In this document: piece by piece, positions 55,652-64,000 of the stretch
Numbering within the stretch: position 1 is the first letter of the stretch
Layout of the letters: each line of letters starts with the position of its first letter
NCBI RefSeq assembly: GCF_001293565.1
Contig: NZ_JXMU01000002.1
Location: forward strand, 62,001 to 126,000
Length of the DNA: 64,000 nt
Direction of reading: 5' to 3'
DNA from: Ahrensia marina
Lineage (GTDB): Bacteria; Pseudomonadota; Alphaproteobacteria; Rhizobiales; Rhizobiaceae
The notes under the pieces: model-generated
Told to the model about the DNA's origin: nothing
Databases searched by the model: none
What the model saw: the letters and a program-made list of their open reading frames with translations, nothing else
Translations under genes and position numbers: made by a program

Positions 55652-56146
55652 ATGATGAAAATATTACGGAAATTTGCAGGAAAGAAAGACGGCGTAGCAG
55701 CAATTGAGTTTGCTATTTTAGCGCCTGCTTTTTTCGCGCTTATGGCTGCGATTTTCGAAATTTCATTCTTTATTTACGTCAATTCTTCAGCCCAGCGGGC
55801 ATTGGAAGATGTGATTTACGATATGCGTACCGGCCACATCTATGAGAGGTTTGCAGCTGCCGGAAATCCTCCACCCGAGCAATATATCAAAAAAGAAATT
55901 TGCAAAAAAGCCAGCATCCCCAACTGCTTGGATACAATCAAGCTGGAGATGGAAAAGTATGACGAAGACTACAAAAGCTATGCCAACTCAGAGGATTCCG
56001 GAGAATTCGATGGTGGGGCTTCAGGTATTTTAATGCGCCTTGAAGCTCAAATCCAAGTTCCAAGTGTTGCTTTTGGAGAAGCGATTTTTGGTGAAGACAA
56101 TATGAAAGTGACCGCTGGCCTGACTTTCATGACGGAGCCTTATTAA
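55652..56146 (+). CDS. TadE-like pilus assembly protein
   Basis: A 164-residue pseudopilin-like protein: short basic N-terminus (MMKILRKFAGKKDGVAAIEF) and a hydrophobic helix FAILAPAFFALMAAIFEISFF near 20-45, then an extracellular part. The Ala-Ile-Glu-Phe (AIEFAILAP) is the classic TadE motif. Start uncertain: ATG at 55652 (or 55655) follows a GGTGGA at 12 bases, while a GTG at 55634 is also possible. Immediately upstream of a second TadE/G-like gene; divergent from tadG. Confidence 0.8.
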   Translation: MMKILRKFAGKKDGVAAIEFAILAPAFFALMAAIFEISFFIYVNSSAQRALEDVIYDMRTGHIYERFAAAGNPPPEQYIKKEICKKASIPNCLDTIKLEMEKYDEDYKSYANSEDSGEFDGGASGILMRLEAQIQVPSVAFGEAIFGEDNMKVTAGLTFMTEPY

Positions 56147-56147
56147 A

Positions 56148-56897
56148 ATGCAAAAGTATAGGGGAATTTTCCAGAATATTCGTAACGCACTTAAACGCAA
56201 AATTATCCGTTTCGGGCGGCACGACAAGGGTTCTATCGCTGTTGAAATGGCATTTATTTTGCCGATTTTCGCCTCAATGGCATTTTTAACATATGATGCT
56301 GGCACAGTTTATACGCAGTACAAACGCGGCACGCGTAATTATTACGCGATGGGCGATATACTTGCTTCTCAAACCAAGAATGTCACCTGTTCGCAGCTCG
56401 ATAAGATAGCCGAGCTTGTGTACACCTCCTATGAGACGGGCAACTGGGCCCGTCGTTTACGTTCAGGTGGTAACGACTTTACACGCAACGGTGCTTTGGA
56501 CTTCAGATTTGCAATTCGGGTCTTGAGAATTATTGAGGATCCGTTGGATGGCAATAAGATAAAAGGCCGTATCGAATGGTCATACTGGCGCCACGGCCGC
56601 GATATGGACCGGAATAACGAGCCTAAGCCGGGCGAATATGTCGAAGTTCCGGATGGTCTTAAAATACCGGGGCTTGAAGTCGTGTTTGTCGATGGCTCAT
56701 TATACATCGCGCCGGCACTCAACTATCTCGGTGTGTTTGATTTCAACCCTAGCGCAAACAGGACGCATAAGATCATAAAGGTTGACCGTTATTTTCCGCT
56801 GCGGTTCATTTCAAATCTTGATCTTGAATTCACACTAACCGATCCATTGACCGAAAAATGTTGGGTGCGGGGCATACCGTATCTTAAGCTGCCGTAA
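56148..56897 (+). CDS. TadE/TadG-like envelope protein
   Basis: A 249-residue protein with the same pseudopilin-like start (DKGSIAVEMAFILPIFASMA hydrophobic segment after a basic region) and a longer periplasmic part of unknown fold containing a few cysteines (NVTCSQ, EKCWV). It begins one base after the TadE-like stop, so the two are co-translated. Together with TadG these three genes probably form an accessory of the Tad pilus. Confidence 0.72.
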   Translation: MQKYRGIFQNIRNALKRKIIRFGRHDKGSIAVEMAFILPIFASMAFLTYDAGTVYTQYKRGTRNYYAMGDILASQTKNVTCSQLDKIAELVYTSYETGNWARRLRSGGNDFTRNGALDFRFAIRVLRIIEDPLDGNKIKGRIEWSYWRHGRDMDRNNEPKPGEYVEVPDGLKIPGLEVVFVDGSLYIAPALNYLGVFDFNPSANRTHKIIKVDRYFPLRFISNLDLEFTLTDPLTEKCWVRGIPYLKLP

Positions 56898-56913
56898 CGG
56901 CACCGCCTTCATC

Positions 56914-56947
56914 TGTCGTTGTACAGATAAATATTATCTGTACGACA
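56914..56947. repeat. inverted repeat ahead of the HAD/ribF operon
   Basis: GTACAGATAA pairs with TTATCTGTAC (10 bp perfect) around ATA, extended by TGTC/GACA with a 3-base bulge. No T run follows. It lies downstream of the Tad genes and upstream of the HAD hydrolase, so an operator or a stem in a leader is possible. Confidence 0.5.
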
Positions 56948-57050
56948 TGTCATAATATCTTTATGGCCAAGAAGGATGACAATCTCAAAGTCTTCGTCTA
57001 TTGCGAAGAATGCTACGCATGAAATGCTTATGAGATTTTGAGGTCTTCAA

Positions 57051-57905
57051 TTGCCAACACTACGAATTAAACGGCTTGATGAGCTTCTGCCGAACTATGA
57101 TGTCATCTTATGCGATGTATGGGGCGTGCTTCATAATGGTGTCGATGCATGGACCCAAGCTTATAAAGCGTTGATGCGCGCGCGCGATTCCGGTGTCAAA
57201 GTTGTTCTTATAACCAACGCCCCGCGACCCTCACCAAAAGTCATTGAGCAATTGGGTCTGCTTGGCGTCCCGTCAGAGGCATATGATGCGGTTGTCACAT
57301 CCGGTGATGTGACGCGCACGCTCATCGCCGACAGCTCAAGCAAGGTTTTTCACCTGGGTCCGCAAAGAGATATGGCGATTTATGAAGGTCTTGAGGTTGA
57401 TCTGGTTGATCAACAAGATGCTGACGTTGTTGTTTGCACCGGTCTTTTTGATGATGATAGCGAAACGCCGGATGATTATACTGATCGCCTGCAGCAGATG
57501 AAGGATCGTGATCTGCCTTTTATTTGCGCCAACCCCGATATCGTTGTGGAGAAAGGCGAGCGTCTTATCTTTTGCGCGGGCGCATTGGCGCGCGCTTATG
57601 CTGAACTTGGCGGTGAAACCTATATCGCCGGTAAGCCTTATAAGCCGATTTATGAGGAAGCTATTCGCATCGCTGAAAAGCTTTTGAACGCACAGGTGGA
57701 TCGCAGCCGTGTTCTTGCCATTGGAGACGGCATGCCAACTGATGTCAAAGGTGCGATGGATAACAATCTGGACCTGCTATTTATCTCCGATGGTATTCAC
57801 AGCCGCGAATATGGTCGGCCGGGCGCACCGGATGAAAATAAACTTAATGCGTACCTTGATGAGCACAACGCAGTTCCGGTTGCTACAATGACAAAGTTGG
57901 CATGA
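57051..57905 (+). CDS. HAD-type hydrolase (TIGR01459 family)
   Basis: A 284-residue HAD superfamily phosphatase of the NagD/sugar-phosphatase type, with DVWGVLHNGVDAW motif I (nucleophile in DVWGV), VVLITNAPRP motif II, and AIGDGMPTDVKGAMDNNLD as motif IV. Its substrate is unknown. The start is TTG at 57051, with GAGG about seven bases before it. It is 6 bp ahead of ribF, probably the first gene of a HAD-ribF-SDR-SDR operon, which may tie it to flavin nucleotide metabolism, inferred from context only. Confidence 0.88.
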   Translation: MPTLRIKRLDELLPNYDVILCDVWGVLHNGVDAWTQAYKALMRARDSGVKVVLITNAPRPSPKVIEQLGLLGVPSEAYDAVVTSGDVTRTLIADSSSKVFHLGPQRDMAIYEGLEVDLVDQQDADVVVCTGLFDDDSETPDDYTDRLQQMKDRDLPFICANPDIVVEKGERLIFCAGALARAYAELGGETYIAGKPYKPIYEEAIRIAEKLLNAQVDRSRVLAIGDGMPTDVKGAMDNNLDLLFISDGIHSREYGRPGAPDENKLNAYLDEHNAVPVATMTKLA

Positions 57906-57911
57906 TTTGAG

Positions 57912-58907
57912 ATGGCGGGCTTTGTACGCATTCAAGACCTGACGGATCTTCCAAAAGGTTTTCACGGTGGTGTTATTGCGATCGGTAATTTCGACGGGTT
58001 GCACCGCGGTCATCAGGCTGTCTTGAAAACAGCGCTTGATTTAGCTGCTCAAATGAATGTGCCGGCGCTGGTGTTGACATTTGAACCGCATCCGCGCTCG
58101 TTTTTTCAATCGAAGATCAAACTGCCACGCATCACGCCGCCGCGTATGAAAGCCCGGATTGTAGAGTCGATCGGATTTGCTGCCATCATAGAACTGCCGT
58201 TTACAAAAGAGTTTTCGGAACAGAGCGCAGACACCTTTATCAATGATATTTTGGTTGCTCGTTTGGGTGCAAAAGCAGTGGTAACGGGGTTCGACTTTCA
58301 TTTTGGCAAAGACCGTCAGGGCGGGCCTGCCTATTTGATGCAGGCCGGTGAGCAAAACGGCTTTCAGGTGAAGCTTGTTGATGCTCAACGCGATCACACT
58401 TCAGAGGTAATTTCGTCCAGCAGAATTCGCCAAGAGCTTGCCGAGGGCGATGTCGATGCAGCCAATGCGCTTCTGGGTTATCGCTATCGGGTTACATCGC
58501 CGATTATCGCCGGTGAGCAGTTAGGCCGCACGCTCGGCTATCCTACGGCCAATATGTCACTTCCGGCCGAAACGCCCCTTGCACACGGTATTTATGCTGT
58601 GCGTTTTCATCGTGAGGACGGCACGATACTCGATGGCGTAGCAAGCTTTGGCCGCAGGCCAACCGTAACGGATAAAGGGGCGCCGCTTCTTGAAACTTAC
58701 GTGCTGGATTTCAAAGGTGATCTTTATGATGAAGTCTGTACCGTAAGCATTGTTAAATTCCTGCGCGGCGAAGAAAAATTTCATGGTCTTGATCCGTTGA
58801 TCGAGCAGATGAAAATTGATGAAAAAAATGCCCGCAATGTCTTGGCAGATATTGAGCCGATTTCTCCTTTGGACGCGCAACTGACTTTCGGCAAAGATGG
58901 TGCCTGA
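57912..58907 (+). CDS. ribF: bifunctional riboflavin kinase/FAD synthetase
   Basis: Makes FMN then FAD from riboflavin. The 331-residue protein has the FAD synthetase nucleotidyltransferase motifs AIGNFDGLHRGHQAVL and TGFDFHFGKDRQG, with the kinase domain GRTLGYPTANM and LETYVLDFKGDLY near the C-terminus. Its stop overlaps the next start by a base (TGATG). Confidence 0.95.
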   Translation: MAGFVRIQDLTDLPKGFHGGVIAIGNFDGLHRGHQAVLKTALDLAAQMNVPALVLTFEPHPRSFFQSKIKLPRITPPRMKARIVESIGFAAIIELPFTKEFSEQSADTFINDILVARLGAKAVVTGFDFHFGKDRQGGPAYLMQAGEQNGFQVKLVDAQRDHTSEVISSSRIRQELAEGDVDAANALLGYRYRVTSPIIAGEQLGRTLGYPTANMSLPAETPLAHGIYAVRFHREDGTILDGVASFGRRPTVTDKGAPLLETYVLDFKGDLYDEVCTVSIVKFLRGEEKFHGLDPLIEQMKIDEKNARNVLADIEPISPLDAQLTFGKDGA

Positions 58908-59614
58908 TGCGCCGCAAGATACTCATCACAGGCGGTTCTTCGGGGATAGGTCTCGCACTCGCCAACAGATTGAGTATTCATCACGATGTTATGGTGACCG
59001 GCAGTCGCCCGCAGACGGATATTACAGAGCCGTTTTCTTCTGACCTCATTTATGTGCAGGCATCACAAAGCGAACCTGAAACCGCAGTAAAAACCATTGC
59101 AGAAGCATTGCTCAAAGCCGGTTGGGTAAAGCTCGATAACGTTGTTTTAAATGCAGGCACAGGTTTCGCCGTCAAAGATGCAATTGACGATATTGGTCGG
59201 CTTCGGGAGACGATGGATATCAATTTGACGGCTACGATATTGCTGTCACGGACACTTTATCCATGGCTGGCCAAGGCTGGCGGTACGCTATCAATCGTGG
59301 GCTCTGTCGCGCATAAGGGCCAGGCTCTGTTCCCCGCCTATGCGGCTTCCAAAGGTGCGCTCAATGCTTTTGCACGTGCGTTGAGATCGGAATGGCAAAG
59401 CAGGGTTGCAGTGCAAATCTTGCATCTTGGACCTACAAGAACAGATATGCACGCAAAGGCCGGACACGATCCGGGACGGTTACGTTCGATTTTCATGCGC
59501 CCGTCATCAATGGCCGCAATGATGGAATTTGCAATGGCCTCTAAGCGTTCGCCTCTAACGTTGTCTTTTCGCCGCTATGCCAGTGCCGGTAGCAGGTTGG
59601 GGCGAAATCTATGA
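58907..59614 (+). CDS. short-chain dehydrogenase/reductase (SDR), first of pair
   Basis: A 235-residue classical SDR with the nucleotide motif ITGGSSGIGLALANRL, the NAG-motif NVVLNAGTGF, and catalytic residues: Ser in IVGSVAHKG, then Tyr-X3-Lys in YAASKGAL. The substrate is unknown. It overlaps ribF by one base and the second SDR gene by four bases, so the three are one operon. Confidence 0.88.
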   Translation: MRRKILITGGSSGIGLALANRLSIHHDVMVTGSRPQTDITEPFSSDLIYVQASQSEPETAVKTIAEALLKAGWVKLDNVVLNAGTGFAVKDAIDDIGRLRETMDINLTATILLSRTLYPWLAKAGGTLSIVGSVAHKGQALFPAYAASKGALNAFARALRSEWQSRVAVQILHLGPTRTDMHAKAGHDPGRLRSIFMRPSSMAAMMEFAMASKRSPLTLSFRRYASAGSRLGRNL

Positions 59615-60303
59615 GAGCGCTTGTAACAGGTGGAAGCGCCGGGCTTGGTCAAGCGCTATGTGATGCGCTTTTGGCTGACGGTTTTCAGGTTGTAAATCTT
59701 GATTGTGATCCTCCAAAAGTAATCAGTGAAGCTGGATATTTATACTGTGATTTATCGAGCCGTGAGGATGTGGACAAAGCGCTGGATGCTTTAACAGCGC
59801 AAGCAGGTTTTGATTTGGTCATATTTAATGCCGGTATTTCGGCAACGGGTAAATTCGAAGACATTTCGACAGCTAGTCATGCACGCATTATCGCTGTTAA
59901 TGCGGAGGCCCCGATGGTCTTATGTGCAGCATTGATGAAGTTTGGAAAAATCAATCACGGCGGCAATATCGGCTTTGTTTCGTCGCTTTCCCATTTTACC
60001 GGCTATCCGGGCGCGGCAAGCTATGCGGCTTCGAAAGATGCATTGGCTGTTTATGCAAGAGCAGTCCGCAAAACGTGGCAAAGAAAATTTAACATTAAAG
60101 TCACGGCAATCTTTCCCGGTCCGCTTAAGACCGATCATGCAGCGCGCCATTCGCCTGAAGGTGCAGATGCGGAAAAACGCATGACACCGGATGAGGCTGC
60201 ATTACTGATTTTGCGTGATATTAAAAAGGGCAGGGCGCATTCAATTCTTGGCGGTGCAGCAAAAAAATTGCTTTTCTGGGGCAAATTGCGCCTAAACCGA
60301 TGA
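59611..60303 (+). CDS. short-chain dehydrogenase/reductase (SDR), second of pair
   Basis: A 230-residue SDR with VTGGSAGLGQALCDALL, NAGISATGKFED, the catalytic Ser in FVSSLSHFTG and Tyr-X3-Lys in YAASKDALAVYAR. It starts within the first SDR's stop codon (ATGA). The pair are paralogues of moderate similarity, and both end in basic tails. Function unknown. The operon ends here, with two hairpins downstream. Confidence 0.88.
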   Translation: MRALVTGGSAGLGQALCDALLADGFQVVNLDCDPPKVISEAGYLYCDLSSREDVDKALDALTAQAGFDLVIFNAGISATGKFEDISTASHARIIAVNAEAPMVLCAALMKFGKINHGGNIGFVSSLSHFTGYPGAASYAASKDALAVYARAVRKTWQRKFNIKVTAIFPGPLKTDHAARHSPEGADAEKRMTPDEAALLILRDIKKGRAHSILGGAAKKLLFWGKLRLNR

Positions 60304-60432
60304 CGCTTGCTATGAAAAAGATTATCTATACCAAGCTGGATAAAACAGTCGCTGATTAAAGCTTTTATTTTTAATCAAGCGTTGCTATGGGAAAACCATG
60401 TTTATGGAAGCCATCATAATACGAATTATAGG

Positions 60433-60469
60433 CCCGGCTTACCGCTCGTAGCAGCGATGTAAGGCCGGG
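60433..60469 (+). repeat. hairpin upstream of ileS
   Basis: CCCGGCTTAC-CGCT-loop-AGCG-GTAAGGCCGGG: two stacked stems (10 bp with one bulged G, and 4 bp) separated by a 2-base spacer. No T run. It could belong to a leader or small RNA; it is not a REP sequence seen elsewhere in the window. Confidence 0.5.
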
Positions 60470-60474
60470 ATATT

Positions 60475-60500
60475 GCGCATTCACAATATGCGCCCTTTTT
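60475..60500 (+). terminator. intrinsic terminator before ileS
   Basis: GCGCAT-TCACAAT-ATGCGC (6 bp) followed by CC then five T. It could end the SDR operon or a short leader RNA. An alternative ATATTG/CAATAT stem competes. Confidence 0.55.
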
Positions 60501-60564
60501 CATTACAACTGCAATGCCGCGCCGATACACCGTAAGTCGCGCCAGAAATGACCGATAAATCACC

Positions 60565-63500
60565 ATGACCGATTCTGCCGATAACAAGATCGACTATTCC
60601 AAGACACTCAATTTGCCGCAGACAGATTATCCGATGCGCGCTGGCCTGCCCAAGAAAGAACCTGAAATCATTGAGCGCTGGAATGAGATGAATCTCTACA
60701 AGCGCTTGCGTGAAGATGCCAAAGGCCGCGAGAAATTTGTACTTCATGATGGTCCGCCCTATGCCAATGGCAATTTGCACATCGGTCATGCGCTGAACAA
60801 AACACTAAAAGACATCATCACACGGTCATTTCAGATGCGCGGATATGATTCCAATTATGTGCCGGGTTGGGATTGTCACGGTCTTCCAATCGAATGGAAA
60901 ATCGAGGAGCAGTATCGCGGAAAGGGAAAGAACAAAGACGAAGTGCCGATCAACGAATTCCGTAAGGAATGCCGTGATTTTGCCACCCATTGGGTTGGTG
61001 TTCAGTCCGAAGAGTTTTTGCGACTGGGCATCACCGGCGACTTTGAGAATCCGTACCTCACAATGAATTTTGACAGCGAGGCAATCATCGCCAACGAGTT
61101 GATGAAATTTGCCAAGTCCGGTCAGCTTTACCGCGGTTCAAAGCCGATTATGTGGTCGGTGGTTGAACAGACCGCTTTGGCAGAAGCCGAAATTGAATAT
61201 GAAATGTATGAGTCTGACGCAATCTGGGTGAAGTTTCCGATTGCTTCTCAAAAAGACAATAGCGGTGCCGAAAAAGAAGAGCTTGTCCGCTTAAGTAAGG
61301 CCATTGAAGATACTGACGGCTGGACAGGCGATGGCGAATTGTCGGATGCAAAAGAGAAGTATTTATTGACAGATGCTTCCGTTGTCATCTGGACAACCAC
61401 ACCTTGGACAATTCCGGCCAACCGTGCGGTTTCATATTCCAGCCGTATTAATTATGCGCTTTTTGAAGTGACAGCAGCCGAGCATGATTTCGGTCCGCAG
61501 GCCGGTGACAAACTCATCTTTGCAGAAAAGCTGGCGACCGAATGTTTTGAAAAAGCAAAGCTGGAATTCAAAAAACTGCGCGATGTTTCTGCCGATGAAC
61601 TTGGCTCGCTCACACTCTCCCACCCGCTGCGTGGTCATGGCGGTGGCTATGAATTCGATGTGCCTATGCTTGATGGCGACCATGTAACCGATGATGCGGG
61701 TACGGGTTTTGTGCACACGGCACCAAGCCATGGCCGTGATGACTTTGAAATTTGGGTTTCAATGCGCAATGAACTGGAAGCGCGCGGTATCGATGCGTCA
61801 ATTCCGTTTACCGTGGATGATCAGGGCTTTTACACAGATGATGCGCCGGGTTTTGGTCCGGAAAGTGACGGTGGTGCCGCGCAAGTTATTGATCACAAGG
61901 GCAAAAAGGGTGATGCAAACAAACGTGTCATCGCTGCTCTGATTGAAAGAGACAACCTTTTCAGCCGTGGGCGTATCAAACACGAATACCCGCATTCATG
62001 GCGTTCTAAAAAGCCGATCATCTTCCGTAATACGCCGCAGTGGTTTGTCTATATGGACAAAGATGGCGTGTGTGAAAAAGGCACGCTGCGTGATACTGCG
62101 CTGGCTGCGATTGAAGAGACCCGTTTTGTACCTGCAGTAGGTAAAAACCGTCTGCGTGGCATGATTGCAGGACGTCCTGATTGGGTACTTTCGCGTCAGC
62201 GTGCTTGGGGCGTTCCAATTACGGTATTCCGCAATGAGGAAACGGGACAGGTTATCCCTGGTCCTGATTTTGAAAAGTCCGACGAACTGTCAAAGCGCAT
62301 TGTAGACGCTTTTAAAGCCGACGGTGCGGATGCATGGTACTCAGAAGGTGCAAAAGAGCGCTTTCTGGACGGTCTTGTTGAAGATCAGCAGAATTGGCAA
62401 AAAGTCGACGATATTCTTGATGTCTGGTTTGATTCCGGTTCAACCCACGCCTTCTGTCTGGAACAGCGCGAAGACTTGAAATGGCCGGCGGATGTGTATC
62501 TCGAAGGTTCCGACCAGCACCGCGGCTGGTTCCACTCCTCCTTGCTGGAAAGTTCTGGAACACGGGGTAGGGCTCCTTATAATGCGGTGATTACGCACGG
62601 CTTCACCATGGCAGAAGATGGACGCAAAATGTCCAAATCGCTCGGTAACCAGATGTTCCCGCAGGACATCATCAAAAAGTCAGGCGCAGATATTTTGCGC
62701 CTTTGGGTTGCTTCGACTGATTATCAGGAAGATCAGCGTATCGGAGAAGAGATTCTCAAAACCAATATCGATAGCTACCGCAAACTGCGTAACACGCTGC
62801 GCTGGATGCTTGGCACCCTTGCCCATGATGAGGGTGAAAAAATCGCTTTTGCCGACATGCCGGAACTGGAGCGGTTGATGCTTCATCGTATCTGGGAGCT
62901 CGATAAGCTGGTGAATTCCAATTACAATAATTTCGACTTCAAGCGTATCACGCGCGGTTTGTTGGATTTTATGGTACTCGAGCTATCGGCCTTTTACTTC
63001 GATGTACGCAAAGATGCACTTTATTGTGATGGTCCGTCTTCGGTCCGCCGCAAGGCAGCCCTTCAAGTTGTTGGCATTCTGTTTGACCGTCTCGTCACTT
63101 GGATGGCACCAATTCTGCCATTTACAATGGAAGAAACATGGTTGAGCCGTTATCCCGATGCGCAGTCTGTGCACCTTGAACAATTCCGCGGATGTTCTGA
63201 TGAATGGCGCGATGATGCTCTTGCTGCAAAATGGAAAAAAGTACGTCAGGTTCGACGCGTTGTGACCGGTGCCCTAGAGATCGAGCGCCGCGAAAAACGC
63301 ATTGGCTCTTCTTTGGAAGCTGCGCCTGTTGTTTACATTAATAATCAAGAACTAAGTGCGGCGATCAAAGGCCTTGATATGGAGGAAATCTGTATCACGT
63401 CTGATATTATGATCAGCGCCGGTGCTGTGCCTGATGATGCCTTTACACTCGATGATGTTGCTGGCGTAGCTGTTGTCTCGCAAAAGGCGAAAGGTGATAA

Positions 63501-63615
63501 ATGCGCGCGCTCTTGGCGTGTGACGAATGATGTTGGCACTGATCCTGAGTTTCCGGAAGTATCCGCACGCGATGCAAAGGTTCTTCAGGAGTTGAAGCAA
63601 TTGGGCAAATTATAA
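60565..63615 (+). CDS. ileS: isoleucyl-tRNA synthetase
   Basis: Charges tRNA-Ile. At 1016 residues it is slightly longer than the usual bacterial protein. The class I HIGH motif is [20 protein letters not shown] and KMSKS is [11 protein letters not shown]. The editing (CP1) domain has [17 protein letters not shown], and [12 protein letters not shown] is the family motif. It has an extra segment near residues 230-270 ([20 protein letters not shown]). The ATG at 60565 follows a 260-bp gap with hairpins and no clear ribosome-binding site. Confidence 0.96.
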   Translation: MTDSADNKIDYSKTLNLPQTDYPMRAGLPKKEPEIIERWNEMNLYKRLREDAKGREKFVLHDGPPYANGNLHIGHALNKTLKDIITRSFQMRGYDSNYVPGWDCHGLPIEWKIEEQYRGKGKNKDEVPINEFRKECRDFATHWVGVQSEEFLRLGITGDFENPYLTMNFDSEAIIANELMKFAKSGQLYRGSKPIMWSVVEQTALAEAEIEYEMYESDAIWVKFPIASQKDNSGAEKEELVRLSKAIEDTDGWTGDGELSDAKEKYLLTDASVVIWTTTPWTIPANRAVSYSSRINYALFEVTAAEHDFGPQAGDKLIFAEKLATECFEKAKLEFKKLRDVSADELGSLTLSHPLRGHGGGYEFDVPMLDGDHVTDDAGTGFVHTAPSHGRDDFEIWVSMRNELEARGIDASIPFTVDDQGFYTDDAPGFGPESDGGAAQVIDHKGKKGDANKRVIAALIERDNLFSRGRIKHEYPHSWRSKKPIIFRNTPQWFVYMDKDGVCEKGTLRDTALAAIEETRFVPAVGKNRLRGMIAGRPDWVLSRQRAWGVPITVFRNEETGQVIPGPDFEKSDELSKRIVDAFKADGADAWYSEGAKERFLDGLVEDQQNWQKVDDILDVWFDSGSTHAFCLEQREDLKWPADVYLEGSDQHRGWFHSSLLESSGTRGRAPYNAVITHGFTMAEDGRKMSKSLGNQMFPQDIIKKSGADILRLWVASTDYQEDQRIGEEILKTNIDSYRKLRNTLRWMLGTLAHDEGEKIAFADMPELERLMLHRIWELDKLVNSNYNNFDFKRITRGLLDFMVLELSAFYFDVRKDALYCDGPSSVRRKAALQVVGILFDRLVTWMAPILPFTMEETWLSRYPDAQSVHLEQFRGCSDEWRDDALAAKWKKVRQVRRVVTGALEIERREKRIGSSLEAAPVVYINNQELSAAIKGLDMEEICITSDIMISAGAVPDDAFTLDDVAGVAVVSQKAKGDKCARSWRVTNDVGTDPEFPEVSARDAKVLQELKQLGKL

Positions 63616-63664
63616 GCTCATTGCTTGCAATACAGTGTTTGTGATATGAGCAACCACGAAAAAG

Positions 63665-63693
63665 TCAGATTTCGCGTCTAACGCGGAATCTGA
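63665..63693. repeat. inverted repeat between ileS and the lipoprotein gene
   Basis: TCAGATTTCGCGT and ACGCGGAATCTGA: 13-bp stem (one T:G) with a 3-base loop CTA. No T run follows, so a processing site, attenuator or operator are all open. Confidence 0.5.
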
Positions 63694-63750
63694 AGATGAA
63701 TGCGTGTCGTGCGCAGCTCAATATAATGAGCAAACGGGGTGTTGAGTTTG

Positions 63751-64000
63751 ATGATTAAAAATGTCGTAAAAACGGGTGCGGTCGTTGCTGTTGCAGCTTC
63801 TGTGGCTGGCTGTATGGGGCCGACATATGGCACAGGCAAAACATCTGGCGAGCATTTAATGGATGATTTAAGTGGTGCGCTTTCATTGGCACCGGCCGAT
63901 CATGGAAAAGCAAAAATTCAGTACACACCACGTCCTGATATTGTAAAGCCTGCCGACACGTCATCTCTGCCAGCGCCGCAACAAAACATTGCGGACAGTT
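63751..64000 (+). CDS. bamF: BamF-type outer-membrane lipoprotein, right end cut
   Basis: Only the first 83 residues are in the window. The signal peptide has the lipobox VAGC (Cys21) after MIKNVVKTGAVVAVAASVAG, then MGPTYGTGKTSGEHLMDDLSGAL, and a proline-rich stretch YTPRPDIVKPAD. Lipoproteins of this type are annotated as BamF, a beta-barrel assembly complex subunit in alphaproteobacteria. GTTGAG precedes the ATG. The C-terminus is beyond the edge. Confidence 0.8.
   Translation, partial: MIKNVVKTGAVVAVAASVAGCMGPTYGTGKTSGEHLMDDLSGALSLAPADHGKAKIQYTPRPDIVKPADTSSLPAPQQNIADS

Noticed and set aside
60300-60359. 19-codon ORF overlapping the second SDR stop
   Set aside because: It overlaps the stop by an ATGA but has no ribosome site of its own and no recognisable sequence.

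Overview
The window is chromosomal DNA of an alphaproteobacterium, most likely order Hyphomicrobiales (Rhizobiales), with roughly even GC content. The signs are a BA14K-family protein, a soluble PdhS/PleC/DivJ-type cell-cycle kinase gene flanked by CtrA-like boxes, a tRNA-His of the alphaproteobacterial type (A73, no encoded G-1), hisS-hisZ with a short-form hisG, a BamF-type lipoprotein after ileS, a phasin, an EcfG-type general-stress promoter and a CIRCE-controlled groESL. I see no prophage, insertion sequence, CRISPR array or plasmid machinery. Species cannot be named from this alone.

Layout. 1-2.1 kb: a DEAD-box RNA helicase cut by the left edge and a small hypothetical gene. 2.1-12.6 kb: a polyamine uptake and catabolism island with puuB-puuA, a small conserved gene, an XRE/ScfR-type regulator, a second puuA paralogue and the putrescine ABC transporter potFGHI. 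12.6-19.4 kb: DUF6460 membrane protein, AsmA, the large multi-PAS histidine kinase, a phasin and tRNA-His. 19.4-31.4 kb: xseA, a DUF937 protein, a cupin, lldD (L-lactate dehydrogenase), a tiny secreted protein, a conserved cysteine-motif protein, rsmE, gshA, an acyltransferase, and GntR and LysR regulators around a DUF3422 gene. 31.6-36.9 kb: glycolate oxidase glcD-glcE-(DUF4870)-glcF, then a ZIP-like transporter. 37-41 kb: L,D-transpeptidase, tag, DUF1801, an EamA exporter, BA14K, and bluB under a cobalamin riboswitch. 41.3-46.1 kb: hisS-hisZ-hisG and a creatinase. 46.1-51.2 kb: a SulP transporter, a small membrane protein, a PAS kinase with its response regulator and a divergent single-domain response regulator. 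51.3-57 kb: groEL/groES with CIRCE, then TadG/TadE-type genes. 57-64 kb: HAD hydrolase-ribF-SDR-SDR, ileS and the start of bamF.

How the genes work together. The 2-12.6 kb block is a coherent putrescine import and gamma-glutamylation route; its later steps (aldehyde dehydrogenase, gamma-Glu-GABA hydrolase) are absent here. glcDEF and lldD feed 2-hydroxyacids into central metabolism. hisS/hisZ/hisG couples histidine activation and synthesis, and the window also carries the cognate non-canonical tRNA-His. The PdhS-type kinase gene has a CtrA-like box on each side; the downstream gap also holds a plus-strand terminator with no plus-strand gene, so a small RNA is possible.

Most of the window is ordinary core and accessory metabolism. 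The observations most worth following are the kinase-flanking CtrA boxes and orphan terminator, the two puuA paralogues around an ScfR-type regulator, the compositionally distinct central block of hisS, the EcfG-type promoter at the divergent two-component locus, and the structured region with a 19-codon ORF before the HAD/ribF operon. I found no clear evidence of a wholly new system.
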